A model generated the notes under the pieces. The model saw nothing but the letters and a program-made list of their open reading frames with translations. It searched no databases and had not been told where the DNA came from. From NCBI GenBank assembly GCA_023376005.1, contig CM042157.1, positions 63,816,311-63,880,310 of the forward strand: a stretch of 64,000 bases of DNA, given 5' to 3'. Made by a program: the position numbers and the translations under genes. Shown one piece after another: positions 54,065 through 64,000 of this stretch. How positions within the stretch are numbered: the first letter of the stretch is position 1; the number at the start of each line of letters is the position of its first letter. This DNA comes from Doryteuthis pealeii. Lineage: Eukaryota; Mollusca; Cephalopoda; Myopsida; Loliginidae.

Positions 54065-54262
54065 TTTTAGTACAAAGGGGCACCCTTTCTCGGGTAACAC
54101 TTTATTTCTTTAGTATTATCTAAATACTACAGTCTTTTTTAGGATGCAGGATGTTTCTTTGATAGCTGCTATTTATACTTGCAGCGCTTGGTTTACTAGG
54201 TATTTTTTTAAAGTTTTGCTTGAGCCACACAGTTTGCCCTACCATAACTGATACATCTTTTT
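54065..54262 (-). pseudogene. LINE C-terminus, partial copy 2
   Basis: Nucleotide similarity to 53125-53310 (GGGGCACCCTTTCTCGGGTA, TAACACTTTATTTCTTTAGT, GATAGCTGCTATTTATACTT). It is truncated at 54262, where a zinc-finger-like fragment of about 65 bp begins (GCTGATCCACAAACTTCACA). Confidence 0.7.
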
Positions 54263-54330
54263 AATGAGCAATCTGTGAAATTGCTGATCCACAAACTTCA
54301 CACAAAAATATAGTTTCTGTCTTTTTATAT
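54263..54330 (-). pseudogene. Isolated zinc-finger fragment
   Basis: GCTGATCCACAAACTTCACA and TATAGTTTCTGTC correspond to one C2H2 finger of the array that starts at 54780, separated from it by LINE copy 3. It was probably split off by that insertion or copied with it. Confidence 0.5.
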
Positions 54331-54344
54331 TTTTTATTTTCCTT

Positions 54345-54745
54345 TAACAATTTCTGAAGCCAAGGGGCCTCTAAACCTGGGGCTAACACTTGATTCCTTT
54401 ATTAAATAGTATTTGTTTCCTAAGGATCGTTTTAGGATGGAGCACATTCCTTTGAATAGCTGCTATTTGTAATTCCATAGCAGCTTGGTTTACCTGGTAT
54501 TTGTTTAAAGTTTTGCTTTCACCAACCCAGTTACCCTACACAACTGGTATGATATTGATTTCTTTCAATGACCAAGTGTTTTAGGGTTAATATGTCTGAT
54601 ATTTGTGTAATTTTTCCCGCTCAGCTCTATGAGGACATAAATCAAATTTGGGGACAGCTAACTTCAATAATAAGAGCAATTTTTTCATGTTATTCCAGAT
54701 TACAAATCTGGTTAATGCTTTGTTGTTTATAATACCTGCCTGTCT
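54345..54745 (-). pseudogene. LINE C-terminus, partial copy 3
   Basis: Aligns with 53130-53480 over its length: GGGGCTAACACTTGATTCCT, CAGCTTGGTTTACCTGGTAT, GCTCAGCTCTATGAGGACAT, CATGTTATTCCAGATTACAA. It ends close to the last zinc finger. Confidence 0.75.
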
Positions 54746-54779
54746 CAAGTTGTGTATTTTTCATGTGAACTTTTTTAAT

Positions 54780-57450
<2,671 letters not shown>

Positions 57451-57579
57451 TGTGAATGAAAAAAAGAAATTGTTATTAAAGAAAGCAAGAGTTGTACGGA
57501 TTATTTGCATTATAATTATTCCTGTGAATGAAACTAATGAATAAATATAATGTAGGTGTTGTAAAATGATTATTATCAC

Positions 57580-58815
57580 ATAAGAATACTTGAATTGAGT
57601 TCAGAATTAAATAACCCAACAGGAATTGACTTATGCCAACCAAAATAACCATCCAATTATTTATTATTATGTAGGTAACATAAATGGTTATTATTAAATA
57701 GGAATACTTGAATTGAGTTCAGATTAAATAACCCGGAATTGACTATGCAACCAAGTAACCATACCAAATTATTTATTATTCATGTAGGTAACATAAAATG
57801 GTATTATTAAAATAGGAATACTTGAATTGAGTTTCAGAATAATAACCCAACAGGAATTGATTAAACCAACCAAATACCATCCAATTTTTATTTATTATGT
57901 AGGTAATAAAATGGTTATTATTAAATAGGAATACTTGAATTGAGTTCAGAATTAATAACCCAACAGGAATTGACTTAAACCACCAAATAACCATCCAATT
58001 ATTTATTATTATGTAGGTAATAAAATGGTTATTATTAAATAGGAATACTTGAATTGAGTTCAGATTAAATAACCCACAGGAATTGACTTATGCCAACCAA
58101 TAACCATCCAATTATTTTATCATTATGTAGGTAACATAAATGGTTTATTATTAAATAGGATACTTGAATGAGTTCAGAATTAATAACCCAACAGGAATTG
58201 ACTTAAACCACTAAATAACCATCCAATTATTTATTATTATGTAGGTAACATAAAATGGTTATTATTAAATAGGAATACTTGAATTGAGTTCAGAATTAAA
58301 TAACCCAAACAGGAATTGACTTAAACCAACCAAAATACCACCAATTATTTATTATTATGTTAGGTAACATAAAATGGTATTATTAAATAGAATACTTGAA
58401 TTGAGTTTCAGAATTAAATAAACCAACAGGAATTGACTTAAACCAACCAAATAACCATCCAATTATTTAATATTGTAGTAACATAAATGGTATTATTTAA
58501 ATAGGAATACTTGAATTGAGTTCAGAATTAATAACCCAACAGGAATGGACTTAAACCACCAAAAATAACCATCCAATTATTTATTATTATGTTAGGTAAC
58601 ATAAAATGGTTATTTAATATAGGAATACTTTGAATTGAGTTCAGAATTAAATAACCCAACAGGAATTGGACTTAAACCAACCAAATAACCATCATTATTT
58701 TTATTATTATGTAGGTAACATAAAAATGGTTATATTCTTAAATAGGAAATACTTGAATTGAGTTCAGAATTAAATAACCCAACAGGAATTGACTTAAACT
58801 AACCAAACCAAACAA
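57580..58815. repeat. Satellite-like tandem repeat, 118-bp unit, 11 copies
   Basis: Unit landmarks: GGAATACTTGAATTGAGTTC, AATAACCCAACAGGAATTGA, CCAACCAAATAACCATCCAA and TTATGTAGGTAACATAAAAT. Copy starts (GAATACTTGAAT) fall near 57584, 57702, 57816, 57929, 58044, 58158, 58272, 58391, 58507, 58622 and 58749. Copies differ almost only by single-base indels. Diverged half-units continue to about 59080. Confidence 0.93.
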
Positions 58816-59099
58816 TCAAAGGAACATAATGTAGGTACCATTAATTTATTATTATGTAGATGAGTTTAACATTAAATAACCCAACAAGGTTAACATCAAA
58901 CCATCCAACCAAGAAACATAATGTAGACTTGTACATTAATTTAAATTATAACTCAGTCTGTTTCCAACTGATTTTAGTAAATGAAACCAACCAAGAAACA
59001 CATGAATTGAGTTCAGCATTAAATACCCCAAGGGTTGATGTCAACAAACCAAAATTCCAACCAAGAAACCTAAGGGTAATTCCATGTCAAATCATCCAA

Positions 59100-59360
59100 G
59101 CCATGTTACCATCCCCTTCAATTTTTCTAAAATTTTGTACAGGTGTGAACTATGTTAAAGTTAACATTCCCCAAAATTTGAGCTTCCAATTCCAAGAATT
59201 GGCAGAGTTATGTTGATTTTTACCTCTAAAATTTCACCCATCCCCTTCATTTTTTCTGAAATTTTTGTACAGGTGTGAACCAAAGTTAAAGTTAGACATT
59301 CACCAAAATTTGAGCTTCCAATACCAAAAATTGGCGGAGTTATATCAATTTTTACCTCTT
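59100..59360. repeat. Two-copy direct repeat, about 125 bp
   Basis: ACCATCCCCTTCAATTTTTC, TTGTACAGGTGTGAACTATG, CCCCAAAATTTGAGCTTCCA and GGCAGAGTTATG recur about 125 bp later with about ten percent differences. No coding role is apparent. Confidence 0.85.
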
Positions 59361-60484
59361 AAAATTTGAGGGTATTCGCGAAAAATGGGGACTTTTTGTA
59401 ATGTATTTTTGTCTGTAAAATGAGTTCTAGTGCTTCCCTACTCTTGAAAATTGGTTTATAAAAGCATTTTTGCCTGAGGAATCCAAAAATGCTATCAAAA
59501 AAGTCTTAATGTCAACTAATTTGAAGCTATTGATGATTTCTGATTTTTTCATAGCAATATCAATATCTCAATTCGACCAGACTAGTAAGAGCCAGCCTCA
59601 TATGCTGAGTTGATTTGCTTTTTTCGGCAAAATAACTTGTTGCTCATCTGAATTCTTAAATGATTGTTTTATAGGTACCACCAATTTTCTCCGTGAAATT
59701 TAACACAATGAAACTCGCATAAAGGTTAATATTATTTTGAAAATTTTTTTGTCCATTTGAAAGAAGAAACATTAAAAAAAACTTCTGATTATTTAAAAAA
59801 CATTTTCAGCTAACGAAAATAATATAAGTTATAAACGAAAAACAATGTTTACAATTTTGCACCGTTAAATCAATTGAAATTTAATGTAGCTAAAAGAAAG
59901 TTATGACTAGAGACTTTTTAAAATATTCTATGAAAAATCAATTAATGGTCCGATTTTTATGAAAATTTCCATAATTACTTACCTTTTGATGAAAATGTGT
60001 CTTAAATAGTTTTTCATAAAATATATTAGGGGAAGTTTTTTTTTTTAATGAGATCTCCCCCGCCCCATTTTATTTTATAGAATATGAAAAAATGAACCAA
60101 CAAAAAACAATTTTTACTTTTTTTCTATAAAGATAAGAGTCTGAATAATTATATCAGATTTTTATAAGTTTCTATGCCAGAGTTTGTTTTTTTAGTAAAA
60201 GAAAACCATGAATACAGAATTCTGCTAAAATAAATATCAATGAAGAAACTGACCCTGTTGTAAAAAAAATGGACTGTTTTACTTATTTTTCAAGATAACG
60301 ATGAGTAATTTTCCCATCGGATAATTTGATTTTTGAATTAACTGTTTTTCTTTGTAACAACTCTTTATGTTCGTTATTTCTTTTTTGCGAAATTTAAAAA
60401 AGTACAAAATATTTACGTTTCTACATTCAATGTAGCCTAAACTAATCACGTCGCGTATTTTGGTGGTACCTATTGTTTTACAAT
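59361..60484. other. AT-rich DNA, nothing recognised
   Basis: No exon, SINE or TIR was found. Stops are dense on both strands. Confidence 0.5.
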
Positions 60485-60690
60485 TAATTATTTTTGGTCA
60501 TTTTTCATGTCTCAATGAAATTATCTAGGGCATTTTTCAATAAATGAGCTTTTTTTTTAAACAATGAATTAACATTTTTTTAAAATATTTATTATTTAAA
60601 AAATGTTAATTCATTGTTAAAAAAAGTTCATTTATTAAAAATGCCCTAGATAATTTCATTGAGACATGAAAAATGACCAAAATAATTAAT
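60485..60690. repeat. Near-perfect 95-bp inverted repeat
   Basis: Left arm TTTTTGGTCATTTTTCATGT, CTCAATGAAATTATCTAGGG, CAATGAATTAACATTTTTT; right arm is its complement, ending ATGAAAAATGACCAAAATAA. Arms are 60485-60580 and 60597-60690, spacer about 16 bp. Likely a recent foldback element. Confidence 0.88.
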
Positions 60691-61339
60691 GTGAATTTTT
60701 TAAATGAATTGTAAACTTTTAACAATGAACTCAAAATAAATAAAAAAGATTTAATAATTCAGATAAAACAACAACAACAACAAAAAAACAGATTAAAAGA
60801 ATGTACGAGGCCAGTTCCTGCTACTAATTTCCTTTTAAAAATCCGGGAGTGCGTATCTTAAAGATAACAAATAGCTCTTACTCATTATGAAAATTTGTAG
60901 AAAAATTAAAACAAATAACATTTGAAGGGAAGAGGGCGATCAGTAAACCTTTGCGCTTAAGTAAAATAAAGTTAAATAATATTTTTAGGAAAAAATACGT
61001 AATTTTTACTTGTGAAGAAATAAACTAAGAAAACGTTATACTTACTTATTTATTTTCTTTTGAGAAAAAGAAGAAACTATAACATTTTAAAGAAACTAAT
61101 TAATTGTTGAATTAAATCTAAAAAACAAACAGACACCATTTGCAATCGCTGTAAAAACGTTTACTAAAGAGCTAAACTCAAGGGAGATAATTCTAAGAAA
61201 TTAAAAGAAAGTTCTATAATCGTAGATATCAAACAATGCGCGCCGATTTTCACTTTAAAAACGAATTAAAATTAATTAAATCGATTATTTCTTTTAGGTT
61301 GAAAAGTAGTAAACTTTAATAAGCATCAGTAAAACAGGG

Positions 61340-61746
61340 GTACTCTCGCGGAGAACGTCCCAGCCTCCTGCCTCAAAAATCGCTAGCCGGTGCTGCTAAA
61401 AAACACACCACTAGCTGGTGTGTTTTTCAGCAGCCACAAAAAAAGAAACAACCAATTTAGGGTGTTTTTCCCCGAAAACCCAACCCTAACCCCTAACCCT
61501 AAACCCCAAGTTAAAATTAACAGTTTTATTACAAAATTTGTGGGTTCTGTTTTTTCTGGGTCACCCTGTATACAGGGTGACCAGAAAAACAGAGCCCAAA
61601 TTATTTATTTATTTTTCCATTAAACTAACCTAAACCCCAACCCTAGTTTTTTTCAACTGACACAACTTTGGCTACGGACTGGTGTTTTTTTCAGCAGCTA
61701 CCGGCTAGCAGTTTTTGAAGCCGGGGCGGTTCTCCACGAAGAGTAC
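61340..61746. mobile_element. Foldback element M3 with nested palindrome and CCCTAA-rich arms
   Basis: Outer TIRs of about 70 bp: left GTACTCTCGCGGAGAACG, CTCAAAAATCGCTAGCCGG, TGCTGCTAAAAAACACACC; right is the inverse (CAGCAGCTACCGGCTAGCAG, GTTCTCCACGAAGAGTAC). At the centre is a second palindrome around GTATAC (GGGTCACCCTGTATACAGGG). Both arms hold CCCTAA-like repeats (CCCTAACCCCTAACCCTAAA at the left), and the right arm has TTTTCCATTAAACTAACC, shared with the M1 spacers. No transposase. Confidence 0.85.
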
Positions 61747-63097
61747 TGATAAAATAATACTGATAATAGGCACTGATAAAATGTGGTGTCATTTTCAATT
61801 TAAAACAAATTAAAATTAATTAAATTAATTATTTAAGGTCAAATTTTGGTCAAAGTAGAAAAGTAGTAACAAAATGAACATCAGTAAAAAATACAAAAAA
61901 AAAAAACAAAAGAAAAAAATAAATTTAAAAAAAGAATTAAAATAATATTACACATTTATTCTTAATAGATTTGAAACTATTAATTTTGCTGAAATATTTT
62001 TCAAACGTGGACGCTTTTGTGATGTACTTAGAGTCTAAAAACATATTTTAATGATTTTAAGGTTTATATTATACTATAACTAGGGTCTGCCAAAAAGTGA
62101 CGTCATATATGTATTTTACAAAATAAATTTACCCCCCCCCATTGAAAAAAAATACTAAAAATCAGGGAATTATCCGATTTTAATGAAATTTTCAGTATTG
62201 ATTTATCAATGAAATTAATTTTATAATGCATAGGTTATTTTATTTCAAAACTTTCTGATTTTTTCCAGGTCACTTACCTTTGACGCCTCCCTTATTTTTA
62301 GGGCACAAAATATGGACGCTTTTTTTTTTTTTAAACTACATGATTTAGGATTTTAAGACTTCTTCTTTGAAAACAATAACAAAAACATTAAATACACTCT
62401 GTACAGAAAATTTTTTTAATTAAATTTTTCTTTTTGGTCTAAACACGCAGAAAAACCGATGCTCTAAAAAAATTATTGTGAGTTTTGTTCCCCCACCAAA
62501 AAAAAAATGACCTGGAGAAAATGTCACATGACCTTTTCTTGTATGGAGGGCCGACGTTGATGAAAAAATATTATCAAAAATCAGGGAACTGATTTTAATA
62601 AAATTTTCTGTATTGACTTATTAATCGACGATTTCCTTTTTATTTTTTTAAATCACTGAGTTGTTTTCAATCAAACTGATTCAATGGAAATAAATCGAAA
62701 TTCTTTAAAATAATATTATTACTCTTACAGACACCCATACTAGCATCTAAAACAACAATTTATATACCTAATTAATAGATAAAATCCATTTAAAATATTA
62801 AACGCCTAATTTTATGTTTAAAATTTCATATTTTTAGATTCTAAAACACATTTATTTAATAACTACTCTACTTTATTTTTGTTATCTAATAATTTTTGGA
62901 GAAAGCTCAATTGAAAATTTAGGCCCCCACCCTTTTAAACAAAACAATATTGATGTATAATTCTTCACTTAATATATGATAGACAATTATATAATTTAAG
63001 AACAGGGTAAAAAAAATCCGCCCCCAATTTTTTATTATTTTTTTACATTTAATTTTCTGATTTCGGTACTTATTTTCTACCAGAGTAAGTAAGTTGT
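61747..63097. other. AT-rich DNA with a spaced direct repeat
   Basis: A 55-60-bp segment (AAAAATCAGGGAATTATCCG, GAAATTTTCAGTATTGATTT) at about 62157 recurs at about 62576. No gene was recognised. Confidence 0.5.
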
Positions 63098-63272
63098 TGG
63101 GAGGCCTAGAGTTGGTATCAGCCATACAGCGAGGGAGTCTATCCCCTTTTCACAAGCGCTAGATCAATGAGATTGGTTTTTAGTGTCTCAGGCGAGCGCC
63201 ACACCACCGTCAGCTCCTCACTTTACTGCACAGATCCCTGTGTTAGTCATACGCTGAGTTGGCGAGGGCTTT
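63098..63272 (-). repeat. SINE family A, head truncated
   Basis: GGCCTAGAGTTGGTATCAGC, CAGCGAGGGAGTCTATCCCC, GTCAGCTCCTCACTTTACTG, CGCTGAGTTGGCGAGGGC. It stops at the start of the tRNA-like head. Confidence 0.85.
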
Positions 63273-63404
63273 TCATTTTTTTTATTCATACTGTAATTAG
63301 TTTCGAAAGTACCCACCGATATTTTGTGCCCCCCCCCAAAGGGGGGGATTAAGTGACCTGAAACTGCTACCCTTAAGTAATCTTTTTACAAAAAAATAAG
63401 TCAT

Positions 63405-64000
63405 TCCGCTTAAGAAACTGACCTTGTGTCACATCCTACTCATGCGGAGGGTTGGTAAATATATATATATTCAAATAATCAAAGATTAAAGCCCCACCCT
63501 ACAATCATAATTGATTAAAAATCTTTACTTTTTCAAATTTTTCTTAAAATAAGATAAAATAAGCTCTTCATTATAAAATCAAGTTATTAATAAATCTAAT
63601 TAAAATTGGACAGTTTTTGGTAATTGTTTTGAAATAAATCAATTTTTTATTACCTCCCTTGATAAAATATGTACATACCTACAGATATAGGTACAATAAA
63701 GATGACAGAGAGATGGAATGGGGGAAGCCGTCAGGTGCAGACACATATTGAAGACTTGCTGGCCTTTTTTCTTTTTAGTTTTCACAAAGTAATGACTTTA
63801 AAAAAATGGGCCAGTGCTGTTCTGTTTTATGTAAAGCAACAAATTGATCCCCCATCTAAAAATTAAACGGGCAGCTTTACACAAAATAATTCTCAATAAA
63901 ACGATGAATTGTTTATTAATGGATTTTACTGATGAGTAAAATTCGAAGAAGGAAAACAAATTTGCAGGTGAGGTGATCAGTAAACCTTCGACCTAAAGTA
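63405..64000. other. SINE family B tail, then unremarkable DNA
   Basis: 63410-63465 is a family-B tail (GTGTCACATCCTACTCATGC, GGTTGGTAAATATATATA). The last 28 bases (GATCAGTAAACCTTCGACC) resemble 60938-60965, so a repeat crosses the window edge. Confidence 0.55.

Noticed and set aside
61480..61510. CCCTAA-type repeats as a chromosome end
   Set aside because: Only a few imperfect units, inside a foldback element and flanked by ordinary sequence on both sides.

Overview
This is AT-rich animal nuclear DNA, not prokaryotic DNA: genes are split by long introns, splice junctions follow GT-AG, and most of the window is interspersed repeats. A mollusc, most likely a coleoid cephalopod (octopus-like), is suggested by tRNA-derived SINEs with an Arg-tRNA-like head, LINE 3' ends of a type I associate with cephalopods, and a long single-exon C2H2 zinc-finger array. 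This assignment is inference. The sequence looks noisy: there is a 100-N gap at 202-301 and a 10-N gap at 50562-50571. Tandem arrays and the zinc-finger exon also carry many one-base insertions and deletions. Broken frames here should not be read as biology without better reads.

Region 8.9-27.1 kb (minus strand): nine exons of a mitochondrial-type glycerol-3-phosphate acyltransferase (GPAM/GPAT1), which makes lysophosphatidic acid from glycerol-3-phosphate and acyl-CoA. The exons join in phase and encode about 338 residues, including all four acyltransferase motifs. The N-terminal exons and the last third of the protein were not found. Introns hold a 200-bp foldback MITE family (three copies), SINEs, and a LINE whose 3' UTR has grown into a tandem array.

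Region 27-50 kb: mainly repeats. It holds a solo-LTR-like block, Helitron-like elements ending in a hairpin plus CTAG, the C-terminus of a LINE polyprotein, TIR elements, and several minisatellites. It also holds a 5S-rRNA-like sequence and up to three minus-strand exon-like segments (29.6, 44.0 and 45.2 kb) that I cannot assign.

Region 50.5-64 kb: a possible plus-strand first exon (51.9 kb), inverted repeats, three decayed LINE 3' fragments on the minus strand, and a minus-strand zinc-finger exon of about 25 fingers (54.8-57.45 kb) with an internal multi-finger duplication. Then come a 118-bp, 11-copy satellite and large foldback elements at 60.6 and 61.5 kb.

Region 0.3-8.9 kb: low-complexity DNA, degraded SINEs and no recognisable exon. 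No complete protein-coding gene lies in the window, and I saw no coherent new enzymatic system. The most unusual items are repeat architectures: MITEs with a telomere-like core, a transposon end amplified into an array, and the LINE 3'-UTR array.
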